Positions 48,405 to 59,189 of a stretch of 64,000 nucleotides of DNA are shown piece by piece; the first letter of the stretch is position 1; every line of letters starts with the position of its first letter. The translations under genes were made by a program, and so were the position numbers. Under the pieces are notes generated by a model. It made no database searches. It was not told the DNA's origin and was given only the letters and a program-made list of their open reading frames with translations. Source of the stretch: Agapanthus africanus (lineage: Eukaryota > Streptophyta > Magnoliopsida > Asparagales > Amaryllidaceae); assembly GCA_030015575.1 (NCBI GenBank), contig CM057337.1, forward strand, positions 334,252,583-334,316,582, read 5' to 3'.

Positions 48405-49930
48405 GTGGTTGGATGCCATGAAATCTGAAATGGAGTCTATGTACACCAACAAAGTATGGACTTTGGATGTTGTACCCTCTGGGGTAAAACCCGTAGGGTG
48501 TAAATGGATCTTTAAGAGAAAGATCGGTGTAGATGGGCAGGTGGAGACCTATAAGGCAAGGCTTGTGGCGAAAGAATTTAGACAAAGACCAGAACTGGAC
48601 TATGACGAAACCTTTTCTCTTGTGGCCATGCTTAAATCCATTCGGATCCTACTTGCTATTGCTGCTCACTGCGACTATGAAATCTGGCAGATAGACATTA
48701 AAACTGCTCTTCTAAATGGTAATTTAGAAGAATGCATTTATATGGATCAGCCATAGGGCTTCATTGATAGTGGGAGCAGCGGGAAAGCATGTAGGCTGCT
48801 TAAATCCATTTATAGATTAAAGCAGGCATCACGGAGTTGGAACATCTGTTTTGATGATGTTATCAAAGAGTTTGATTTCGTCAAAAATTCAGATGAACCT
48901 TGTGTTTATAAGAAGATTGTAGGAAGTACCGTCACATTCTTCGTATTATACGTGGATGACATTCTTCTGATAGAAAATGACGTTCCTATGCTACAATCGG
49001 TCGAACTGTTCTAATCACAAAGGTTCTCCATGAAGGACCTGGGTGATGCTTTGTACATATTGGGCATGAAGATCTATAGGGATAGATCTAAAAGGTTGTT
49101 GGGATTATCCCAAACCAGGTATAACACCATCCTAAATAGGTTTAGTATGGAAGACTCCAAGCGGGGTTCCTTACCCGCTAGTCATGGAGTCACTCTTTCC
49201 AGGGACTTTTGCCCAAACACTGATGAAGAGAGAGCTTGCATGAGCATTATACCCTACGCTTCTGCTGTAGGATCTATAATGTATGCGATGTTATGTACGC
49301 CCTAATGTAGCTTATGCACTGGGTGTAGTAAGCAGGTATCAATCCAACCCAGGGGAGAATCACTAGACAGCTGTGAAGAACATTCTTAAGTACTTGCGAA
49401 GGACTAAAGAAATGTTCTTGGTGTATGGTAACGGAGATCTCCAAATGGAGGCCTTTACAGATTCGAGCTTCCAGAGTGATAAGGATGACAGTAAATCTAT
49501 CTCAGGGTTTGTCTTTACCCTCAATGGAGGGGCGGTGTGTTGGAAGAGTTCCAAACAGGATATCGTTGCAGACTCCACGATGGAAGCTGAGTATATTGCT
49601 ACAAATGATACTGCCAAGGAAGCCGTCTGGATGAGGAAGTTCATCTCGGAGTTAGGAGTAGTTCCGACCATTATTGATCCAATACCATTGTATTGTGATA
49701 ATAATAGGGCTATGTCATTGGCCAAAGAGCCCAGGTCCCATCAGCAATCCAGACACATACTCAGGCGATATCATCTGATCCGGAAGATAGTTGATCGCCG
49801 CGAGATCGAGATTCGGAGAGTAGATACAAAAGATAACACCGCGGATCCGCTCACCAAGGCCCTCCCTCTGCCGCATCATGAGCGACTTTTTGAGATGTTG
49901 GGTATGAGATACGCCAATAATTGGCCTTAG
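48405..49930 (+). pseudogene. P1 reverse transcriptase and RNase H region
   Basis: Reverse transcriptase matter at about 48410-49310 with MESMYTNKVWTLD, CKWIFKRKIGVDGQVETYKA, YVDDILLI near 48950 and the SMKDLGDALYILGMKIY block; RNase H at about 49370-49800 with TDSSFQSDKDDSKSISG, TMEAEYIA, LYCDNN and RSHQQSRHILRRYHLI. It ends MRYANNWP, like the other copia copies. Fossil with several breaks. Confidence 0.82.
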
Positions 49931-49944
49931 TGCAAGTGGGAGAT
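49931..49944 (+). other. P1 polypurine tract
   Basis: TGCAAGTGGGAGAT just before the 3' LTR, identical to that of M2. Confidence 0.75.
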
Positions 49945-49998
49945 TATTGGATATACGTATGCTCTAGAGGCCATTATATGATAGTGTATGTACCGGTA

Positions 49999-50030
<32 letters not shown>

Positions 50031-51988
50031 TGTGTGTATTCAGGGGACATTCTTGCTCGACATGATAGTATACTATCCGGTTGCACTTTTATCTTGACAT
50101 GTTCATTTGATCATGCTTTCATTCATTTGGTACATGTTGATATAGCCCTTAGGATATGCAGGACTACTGAGATTATGATGCGGATCATACTAGTGGGACA
50201 TGTGTAGTTTATGAGCATATCCTTGAAATGTTCCTAATCGTGGGTGTATCGAGACGGGGCATCGATATCACCAGAGTAAACTAGCGTATACGTTGCTTGT
50301 CCCATATGATGGGCGATGGATGATCCCATATCCATTGGTGTGGTGACACCAAAGACTGTATACGGGTGCTCAGTGAGACTGGGTACACTGAACGGACTCG
50401 CCGAGAACTCCTATGTAGTATTATATCTATCGTCGGATAGCAATTCTCAGGTGACACTGGTACAGGTTAGTCTGTAGACCCGAGATCGTCATAGAGTCTT
50501 GTATGCCTCCCACTGTACTTTGATCTCTACCCTACCACGGCTCTACTGAGTCGTGCAAACAAGTGGATTTTGGGTACAGTCTCGAGGCACATGGAGGCAA
50601 TGAACGATAGGAGGGGTTTCGTCTCTCTCGGTATTGGGGGTTGATGTTGCACCATGTACGATTGGCTATAACAGGAAGTCCCTGGCCAGGGCTGCTGAGA
50701 TTTACTGATAAGTGTTATCAGTAGTTTCTCGATCTGTTATGAGCCATATACCGGTATGACTTATTGGGTTATTGGGGTTGACAATACCATCCCTAGACTC
50801 ACATATGCAGCATATCTGATGAAGAGACCGTACTGTACGGTAAGTGTTACCAGTTGGCTCGACGGGAGTTTTAGCAGGTTTGCTTGTGTTTCTTCTGATC
50901 GCTCAATACCTAGGAGCCATTACGTACAGCTTGTACCACTGACGGTTTGTAGGCATGTGATGTGATCTCTGCCTATGCTAGCGTATTGACGAGTCTTAGA
51001 GTCCTACAAAGGGGTCTCCTAGCTCAGGCGAAAAGATGTGGGGTGCATATGAGATATGCACGGGAGCTTGATTAAATGCGTGTATTGGATACCGTATTTT
51101 AATCGGGCGTTTACTATTGGACGGGTCGTATGTGATATGACCGGGTTATTAAATCAAGTGTTGATTTAATATTAAATCCATTAGCTCATTTATTAAAACA
51201 TATTTCTTTATGATGCATGCATGAGTGTATGTATATGTTGATATAGATGCAACCATGCAAACATACACGTGTCATGGTTGATGATACATTGGTGGTGGCA
51301 ATGCAAGACTTACATGGTTACATATGTGTATATTTTGTTTGTTTGAGAAAAGAAAAAATAGGATTAATACCATGGTTTAATTACCCATGGTTTTAGCCCA
51401 TGGTTTCGCTTAAACTCAAGTTACAAAATATCTAGATATTTTGTAACCATAGTTTAGCATGGCATGACTCTCGCTTACTCTCTTGAGTTTAGTTAGAGTT
51501 ATTCATTATTCTCTTGAGTCAAGCTTGAGCCATCTCCTTCTTCCTCTCTCTCCTCAAAGCTCTCTAGGGTTTAAAAAAGAAAGAGAAGAAATTAAATAGA
51601 AAGGTTTTTTAAGTGAGATCCAAACCCACATCACCATTCTACTTTAGTATAGCCCGCTAGTGTGGAGTGTTTGCTTTATCTTCATCCTTGATCAAGTGAA
51701 GCTTGGAGCTTGGTGCAAAGGGACTTCGTGGTGGATCATCGTGGACGCGGAAGGATATAAGCCAACCGGTTCAAACCTTACACGATCTAAGGAGTCAAAG
51801 AGGAGGCCTATAAAGGTTGTATTTCTCCCCACTTAGTGTTAGACACTTGCAGTATATGATACTAGCATATTGTTACTCTATTTTTCTAGTTCGATTCATG
51901 GCTGGATTGTTTAGCACCCTCTTAAATTTTTGTTATAGCATGTGTGATGCAACCCTAAACCTAGGCATGGTGCTAAAGAATCCCTACA
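49945..51988 (+). repeat. P1 3' LTR
   Basis: 2044 bp from ATGCTCTAGAGGCC-bearing start to AAGAATCCCTACA. It shares with the other copia LTRs the blocks GGTGTATCGAGACGGGGCATCGAT, GGACTCGCCGAGAACTC and CCTGGCCAGGG. A TG microsatellite lies at about 49998-50037. Confidence 0.8.
49998..50037 (+). repeat. (TG)n microsatellite
   Basis: About 19 TG units with one TA interruption, in the P1 LTR. Confidence 0.95.
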
Positions 51989-52066
51989 GTCACTTGGTCG
52001 GGGCTTTGGGACGTGGCTATCTAGTAGTGTTACCCGGCGAGTGTTTGCGTACTATACGAGATTGCG

Positions 52067-52096
52067 ACGGAGTTTTGATCCTAATCAAAACTCCGT
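52067..52096. repeat. 13-bp perfect inverted repeat near the P1/N border
   Basis: ACGGAGTTTTGAT-CCTA-ATCAAAACTCCGT, about 80 bases from the P1 LTR end. Small hairpin; role unknown. Confidence 0.75.
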
Positions 52097-52598
52097 ATCA
52101 ATCGATCAACTGAGACTAAAACGCTAGATTTACAAATAACAAACTAGTTTTCACAAAACTAATTTAATGTGGATTCCGAATATTGTATCACATATAAAAC
52201 TTAAACCCGAAACGATGTTAAAATTGTAACTACGAAATACTCCGAATTGCTCTAACAGAAAAGATAACATCACATGCAATTTGAGCAAAACAAACATAAC
52301 CTAAAACCCCAAAACCAAGCTACAAGAACACCAAAAAAATACGAAACCAAAAAATGAAAATTAGGCCGGCCGGGCCGGGCATATCAAGCTTTTCACCGGC
52401 CAAAATGTTGAATCATGGTCTCGTTTTTCTTGAGTGTTCTAGTTACATCACATGTAACATTCTGCACTTGTTTAAAAAAAATTCAGAGGGCTTTAAAATT
52501 CGACAGAAACTAGGGTTTCATTATGACTGTTTCAGAGTTGTCTCATTTTCGTAATTCTACAAGTATCATCTAATGCTCTAGTTTTGGCGCTGATACCA

Positions 52599-53297
52599 TG
52601 AAAGTGTATTCTAGCACTACCACTGGGTTTTAACTGGCAACAAGCATGCAATTTTAAAAAATTCTTGGTGTTAAGCTACACTAACTTAGAATCTAACTAG
52701 AGTATTAGGGTTTAACATGATATAAAACAAGATCTATGCTAAGTGATGGAACTACAACTTTTGTAGACCAAGTCCTTCTCTTCTCAAGCTCCGGATAATA
52801 GTCCCTACGACTCCTCGTAGCTCCACTTGAAGAAGGAACAAGCTTGCTTCGCGACCTTCGTGTCGAAAATAATCCACCCGAAGGTTCTCTAGGTCAAGCT
52901 GCCTCTTCACTAATCTAGTATTAGTGAAGTAAACAACCTAGTCTAAAGTGCTAATCTAGACTAGGATAATGAAGTATGATGTTTAGCTCACTAAGAAAAA
53001 CTCTAAAGTCCTAGGGTTCACAACACATGTGAGGGTTAGGGATTTGAGGAGGAAGAAGATGAAAAGAGCAAGAGAGTGTGTGAAATGAGCTCAAGAAAAA
53101 AAAACAAGTCAAGAATGGCTTCTCTTTTCACCTCACTTATTGAAGCATCCAATATTATCAAATAATATATTAGAACAATACTTCAATAGTGATAACAAAT
53201 GAATAAACTAAAGAAAAAGTCACGCCTCACCCATTTCACAAATATCTCTCATTTTCCACCTCATCTTTTCTATTTTCTTAAAATAGAAAATCCAATA

Positions 53298-53353
<56 letters not shown>

Positions 53354-54734
53354 ATATATACATATAAATAAATATATTAAGATAATAATGATTAGTGAGC
53401 AATAATATTAGTTAATATATAATTATATCAAATATAAATATATATCATATTATTAAATCAACACTTGATTCAATAATCCGGTTATATCACATATAACCGA
53501 CTAATATCATTTATCTGTATATCACATTATCAAATCAACACTTGATTCAATAATTCGGTTATATCACATATAACATAACTGATATCACATGACGCCAGAT
53601 TAGAATACGGTATCACATACTCGTATTTAATCAGGCTCCCGCACATATCAGCATATGTGGTGCCCTACTTCGTTTTGCTTGAACTATGAAATCTCTGTAT
53701 GAGACTCTAAAGACCCGTCAATACGCCAGCAGTAGGTGATGATCACATCAGTCGCCCACAAGCCGTCAGCGGTACTAGCTGGATGTAACGGCTACCCAGG
53801 TATTGAGCGAACAGAAGATCAACAAGTAAGCTTGTCCAAACTCCCGTGAAGCCTATAAGTAACAATTACCGTACAGTCTGGTCTCTTCGTCTGATATATC
53901 ACATAGCGAGTCTAGGGGTGAAATCGTCAGACCCCAGTAACTTGATAAGTCGTGCCGATGTGTGGCCCATAACAGTTCGAGAAAGTAGTGATAACACTTA
54001 CCAGTAAATCTCATCAGCCTTGGTTAGGGACTTACTGTTATAGCCAATCGAGTATAGCGCAACATCAACGCCCAATACCGGGAGAGAAGAAACCCTTTCT
54101 ATCGCTCACTGCCTCCATGTGACTCGGGACTGTACCCAAAATCTACCCGTTTGCACGACTCCCTTGAGCCGTGGTAGGGAGAAAATCAAAGCACAGTGGG
54201 AACCACACAAAACAGTATGACGATCTCGAGACTACAGACTAACCTGTACCAGTGTCACCAAAGAACTGCTATCTGACGATAGGTATGGTACCATCTAGGA
54301 GTTCTCAGCGAGTTCTGTTCGGTGTACCCATTCTCTAATGAGCACCTGTGTACAATCTTTGATGTCAAACACCAATGATTATTGGATCAACCATCGCCCC
54401 TTACAGAGTCAAGAAATGTACACACTAGTCTACTCTGGAATACCGATGCCCTGTCTCGATACTCTCTCAACTAGGAACAGTTAAACGATGTGCTTGCGGA
54501 CTACATAAGTCCCAGTAGTATGATCCGCATCATAGTCCTGGTAGTCAAGCAAACATCCTAAGGGCTTTATCAACATGTATCAGAGAGACAATATAATAAT
54601 ATAAGTGTACATGTTAAGATAAAAAACAACAAGATAGGATATTATCATGTCGGGTAAGAAAGTCCTCTATATATATGTCAAAGCATCCACTATATCATAC
54701 AATAATGGCCTCTAGGGCATACATATTCCTAACA
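52599..54734 (-). repeat. Copia N LTR
   Basis: 2136 bp; minus strand TGTTAGGAATATGTATGCCC to AATACACTTTCA. It carries the shared copia-LTR blocks (for example CCTCTAGGGCATACATA on the plus strand) and a TA microsatellite at about 53299-53350. Confidence 0.8.
53299..53350. repeat. (TA)n microsatellite
   Basis: About 26 uninterrupted TA units inside the N LTR. Confidence 0.95.
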
Positions 54735-56326
54735 ATCATATCAAATTTAAATAATACATCAAATCTCTTCTTTTTTTTACCAAAAATAAAAGAAATTTGT
54801 TTTTGAAATAGAATTAACATTATATTTACTAGTGTTTCCCACGTGCGATGCACGTTAAGTGTAATTAAAAAAAGATTTGTGTAATTTACAATTTTTTTTT
54901 ATAGAATTAGTTACAGAGATAAATTTATGGAGATGGTTATTAGAAAAGATCTATGGGGTTAGTTGTACGATTTAGATTCCTTTTTAAATAATTTTTATTA
55001 AATTTCTCTTACAAATTGATAGCCAAAGCTCCAAATTGAAGACTCCTTACCTTTTGCACTATAATAGAGACTAGCATTTTGCATGCGCGATGCACGTTTG
55101 TAGTTTTATCCTATTTAGAGTCAAAAAAATTTCCTGAGTCCATTGATAAATATAAAATGGGGGCTTTTGGTTTAAAATTATTTTGAATGTTAATAAATGG
55201 ATAAAATAGTCATTTTAGTAACTTGGATTAAAAGTATTCTAGAAGATATTATAACACAATATTTACTATATTTAAGTAGAAGAAGGTAGTTATAAGTAAA
55301 TGAAAGTAGAATTTGATTAAAATAACTTCTAGAAAGTTCTTTTTTGTCTTAATTTTAAGTATAATGTAGATTGAATTTGGAATTCAAACTAATTTCTACA
55401 AAGCTTTTTTTTGTCTCAAGTTCTAGAAAGTTCATTTTTATCTTTGTTTTTCAAAAAAATGGAGAAGTTTAATCATTTTTATCTTTTTCTTTGATGATGT
55501 GGAGGCTCTAAGATATTTTTTTAAAACATAACAATTAATTATTTTTGTCTCTTTGTATGATGATGTTGATGCCCTAAGAATGGGGGATTTTTCTTCCTTT
55601 TTCTTTGTTTTTCTTAAAAAGGAGACGGTGGTTTTCAACCAAGTCCATTTGCATTATATACACTAGATTTTATGCACGTGTGTTGCACGTGTTAATTAAA
55701 CAATTAATTATTTTTTGGAAGAATAGAGAGATGATAGGAGGGTTATATATATATACACACATACACACACACATACACATATTGGGGGGAGACAATGTGG
55801 AGGGTTTCAGATAAACAATTAATTATTTTTTAGAAGAAGAGAGAGAGATAATGTGGAGGCCTTGAGAGGGAGGATTTTTTGGGTTTTTTCCCCCTCTAGC
55901 CAGGTGTGTGTGTATGTGTGTGTTGGGAAAGATGATATGGAGGGTTCTGGATAAACAATTAATTGTTTTGTGGGAAGAGAGAGATGATTTGGAGTGCTTG
56001 AGAGGTGAGAGGGATGATGTGGAGGGCTTGGGAGTTGAGGATTTTTCTTATTTTTTTTTTCTTTTTAGAAAAAAAGGGAGGCCCCTCTAACCTAGGGTAT
56101 TTGTATTATATAATAGAATAGATTATATTATTTATCAGTTAAAGCAAGCGTTTATTTTTTTTGATGAGCGAACATATATTACTTTTCTATTTACCTTTTA
56201 AATTCATCTAGAAATATCTTAAATCCATTCACGTCTTCTTGCTATGTTCCATTTCTTGTTCTTTTATAATGTAGGCATAACGATCTAAAGTATATGGGTT
56301 TCGGAACCAGAACGGGTCGGGTTTAG

Positions 56327-56332
56327 TGGGCC
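56327..56332 (+). promoter_or_regulatory. Site II element (TGGGCC)
   Basis: TGGGCC lies 117 bases upstream of the RRP4 start codon. TGGGCY elements are known in promoters of plant ribosome-biogenesis and growth genes, often with a telo-box. Confidence 0.5.
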
Positions 56333-56397
56333 TTTGACCCGGTCCACCCAACATAGGAGGTTTTAGGTTCCATCAAGCTCCCCATTCTTCATTCCCA

Positions 56398-56405
56398 AAA
56401 CCCTA
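56398..56405 (+). promoter_or_regulatory. Telo-box (AAACCCTA)
   Basis: AAACCCTA lies 44 bases before the start codon and 65 bases after the site II element, the classic pairing for translation and ribosome-biogenesis genes. Confidence 0.55.
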
Positions 56406-56448
56406 AAAGGAAAAAAGGAAAAAAAAGAGAGGAAGAAATTGAGGAGAG

Positions 56449-56603
56449 ATGAGAGAAGTTCAACTGCAGGTGTCATTGAATCAAACGCAGAGAGTGCGAT
56501 TGCAATCTGCTCTCCAAAAGCTACAAGAAATCGCTTCTAAATCCACGGCCTCCGTCACCGTGGTCGGCTCCATCCCCGTCAACAACGAAGATGGAATCCT
56601 CAA
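56449..56603 (+). CDS. RRP4: Exosome complex subunit RRP4, first coding exon
   Basis: Starts at ATG in GAGAGATGAGAG and gives 51 codons plus two bases before a splice donor, AA|GTAATC. The peptide begins MREVQLQVSLNQTQRVRL and ends SIPVNNEDGIL plus a split Lys codon. This agrees with the N-terminus of plant RRP4, recalled as a Gln-rich helix (TQ-IRLQ-ALEQL), then SVTVADSIPVNHEDGVLKGHGTS. RRP4 is a cap subunit of the RNA exosome, with S1 and KH domains in later exons, and takes part in 3'-5' processing of rRNA and other RNAs in nucleus and cytosol. Only the N-terminal part is present. The next exon should begin with G-GGN-CAT-GG and was not seen by eye before the window end. Either intron 1 is at least 7.4 kb or this is a gene fragment. 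Confidence 0.75.
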
Positions 56604-57088
56604 GTAATCAATGCTTCCACTCATTAACTTAGCTTTCTTTTTGTCCACCCCCCCCCCCCAGTTCTTAAAAGTTTGATTTTTCCCCCTCTCTTCAATTTGT
56701 ATAGTTTAATCTGTTGCTGACCCATTTCGGTTCCACCCTTTTTCTCTCATCTTTCTGAGTTGATCTTGATTCTAATAGATTAGTTTTTTATTTTTAAATT
56801 TTTTCAATTCATCAGCTGAATTTGATTGTGAGGTCATTCCACTACAACCGTTTTTTCCCCTTGTTACCGAGTAGGCTCAGCTGATGTCTAATCTGTAGAA
56901 CATGGTCTCCGCTTCTGCGTGTTCATTCCATACCAGTAGATTCTGAAATCTGAATCGGTTTCTTAGATTCCACTAGCGCGAAAGTTGCATAGGTGATTTT
57001 TGTGCTGCCTCGTCTTGCTCATCAATGTGACTATTTTCTCAATGCTGGCGTTCACCGGTCTAAATGAGCCCATGATGCAATGATGGCC

Positions 57089-58110
57089 CAATTTTTAATT
57101 TTTTTATTTTATAAGAAGCGTGGTAATCAAACAGGAGCTCGTAACACATTCACCTTGTTTCTCATCAATCACCAAAGGAAACACCAAATACGCCTACAAA
57201 TATTGAACTTTACCGGCATTATACTTCTTTCCCCGATAATATTAACAGCAAAGGCTTTCTGGTACACCTCTCTAACATTGAATTTCAACTTCCCACATCA
57301 TCTCGATTCATCCCTCCGAACTCGGGTTAAGTTGTTATATTCATCAATCAGCTCCTTCGGCAACTCATCGACTCGATTCAAGTTCATGACTTCTTTAACA
57401 GTCTTTCCATTTATAGTATCTACATTTAGCTCCAGCGGGTAGAGATGCAACGATTTTTCTCTAAGCCATCTATCAAACCAAAAGGATGCCTTATCTCCAT
57501 CTCCTATATTCCATCGCATATTATGAATTATTTCGGGAAATACCAATAAACTGCTCTTCATGTTGCTGATTTATTTCTGCTTCCTTGCATTCTCCTTGGG
57601 TCCTCATACTTTTGCAGGCACCAAACATACCGATTCATTATCTTGTTGGAAAATTATCTTGCTCGTTCTCTTCGCCATTAGTGCCAAGTAAGTGCTTTTT
57701 CTATCTTTGATGCCTAGCCCACTTTGATTTATTGAAAGCATGCTATTCTCCGACTGAATGGATTAATTTTCCATTGTCCCCAAACAAAATTTCTTAGAAT
57801 CCTGTCCTGCTTATCAAAGAAACTCTTAGGGACGAATTTCGATTGAAATAAATAATTGTGAATCATGCCAAGAATCGATTTAGTCAGTGTCAATCTCTCC
57901 GGGAATGCAATGATTTTGGCCTTCCATCCTGGTAATATCTCCTCTACCTTATTAATTGTTGCTTGGAAGTGGTGAATTTTTGGCGTTCCTATGTATATAG
58001 GTACTCCTAAGTAAACAAAGTCTTCATCCAAGATTTGTAGCTTCAATTTGTCAAGTGTCAACCTATCAATATAGGTGACACTCTGGGTTAGTTGCATATA
58101 ACCTTTTTTA
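57089..58110 (-). mobile_element. LINE 3' fragment (reverse strand)
   Basis: On the minus strand, from about 58097, the C-terminal part of a plant LINE reverse transcriptase: YLGVPIYIGTPKIHHFQATI, LPGWKAKIIAFPERLTLTKS and RILRNFVWG. Then comes QSGLGIKDRKSTYLALMAK near 57700, then the zinc-binding RT C-terminus with RWNIGDGDKASFWFDRWL near 57510. Frames shift along the way and stops occur, so it is inactive. The T-rich stretch at 57089-57113 on the plus strand is consistent with an A-rich tail at the LINE 3' end. The fragment is 5'-truncated at about 58100; the 5' two-thirds of the ORF2 protein, including its endonuclease, are absent. It lies antisense in the presumed RRP4 intron. Confidence 0.8.
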
Positions 58111-58359
58111 ATTAAATTTTTTATTTGTATATTTTGGCATTGAACTTTGTCTAACCTGGGTATTGGTCAAGTTAAAATTCTCCATTTAGTTATTTGTTTA
58201 TTATATTTTGAGATTTGTAACTATTATTCGCTGATTAGATCAGTTTTCCCCCCACCATTTCCTTATAATTACCTATGTAGACATTTTCCTTTTTTTTCTT
58301 GGGACGCGTCACACATGATCTTTGAATTAGCATCGTCTTTCATATTTTTGTTCGAATTT

Positions 58360-58685
58360 GGCTAAATGGCAGGAAACCCTCTTTACTTTTGCTTGAATTG
58401 CGGGAAACCCCTCTTAAAGAAACTGTATTTTTACCCCTTTCAATTGTAACTGTGTTACTGTTTTCGTCAATTATTCCCAAAATGCCTCTTAATTTCTATC
58501 ATTTTTCTGTCATTGTTTCATTAGCGGGTAATATTTTATCTAATGGGTATTTCGGGAATAGACAATTATCAGAAACAGAAAAAAGTTGATGGTTATCAAA
58601 GCAAGGGGGCAAAATGGGCTTTTTCAAACAGATGGTGGTTTCCTGCTATAAAGGCAAAAGCGAGGGGTTTCTTACAATTTTGCCT
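58360..58685. mobile_element. Inverted-repeat (MITE-like) element, diverged
   Basis: The left 85 bases (TGGCAGGAAACCCTCTTTAC...CGGGAAACCCCTC) match the reverse complement of the right end (GGCAAAATTGTAAGAAACCC...CAGGAAACCACC), sharing GAAACCC-CTC, CTTTTGC and a GC-GGAAACC block in the same order. Length is about 325 bp and there is no coding capacity. Family is not recognised. Confidence 0.5.
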
Positions 58686-59124
58686 TTTAATTTATTTTAT
58701 ATATCTTGAAATGTCTACTATAGTTTGAAATGATTTTCTATTGTAGCTTTAAATTTCTTTATTTCGTAGCGCTACTATAAGTCTGTTCCATTTCTTATGT
58801 ATAATTGCATCATGGGACCGACAATCTCCTTTGTTTTCTTTCGTACCCCTTTAAGCTAATACCAGGATTTTCACTTCATATGTTGCTTGTAAACTGACTG
58901 TTTTTTTATTAAAAATTTATATACAAGTATAGTTTCTTATTCTTTTATTTAAGCTGTTGAACATTTTTTTGTTACACTTTTTGATAATTCTGCTTCTAAG
59001 ATTTCTATGCTTCTAATTACTTCTGAATTCTACTGACTACCAAGTATTGGTTGTAAGCGGAAATCTCTTAAAACATTATTCCTCATGGCTACTCCTTAGA
59101 TGCTTTCAATGGTTTTTCCTTCAG

Positions 59125-59127
<3 letters not shown>

Positions 59128-59189
<62 letters not shown>
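59128..59189. repeat. (TA)n(GA)n compound microsatellite
   Basis: About 20 TA units followed by about 11 GA units, directly left of the fold-back element; a further TA run flanks its right side at 59569-59582. Confidence 0.95.

Larger units (their letters stand above)
44450..51988 (+). mobile_element. Copia element P1 with a nested solo LTR
   Basis: A forward Ty1/copia element seen from late gag through its 3' LTR. It stands head to head with M2. The coding parts lie at 44450-46190 and 48405-49930, with the solo LTR of the M1 family between. The element is older than that insert and has about half a dozen coding breaks. Confidence 0.85.
51989..54734 (-). mobile_element. Copia element N: leader and 5' LTR
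   Basis: On the minus strand an LTR (52599-54734), directly followed by the primer-site match TGGTATCAGCGCC (52586-52598) and about 600 bases of leader reaching the P1 LTR. The leader resembles that of M2 in ACAGAAACTAGGGTTT and in a GC-rich dyad about 190-220 nt from the primer site. No coding part is present. Confidence 0.75.
54735..56448. other. Host intergenic DNA with local repeats, upstream of RRP4
   Basis: AT-rich DNA with no gene. It holds three diverged copies of a module beginning ACTAG and containing GATGCACG (54828, 55070, 55662), and repeated AAACAATTAATT units (from about 55529, 55698, 55813 and 55953) each followed by GAGAGATGAT or GATGTGGAGG-like text. The last 150 bases carry promoter-type motifs for the downstream exon. 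Confidence 0.6.

Noticed and set aside
53199-53405. An Ile/Tyr-rich peptide
   Set aside because: It is the translation of a TA microsatellite.
56648-56661. C tract as a functional site
   Set aside because: A short homopolymer in intron-like DNA; may also be affected by sequencing error.
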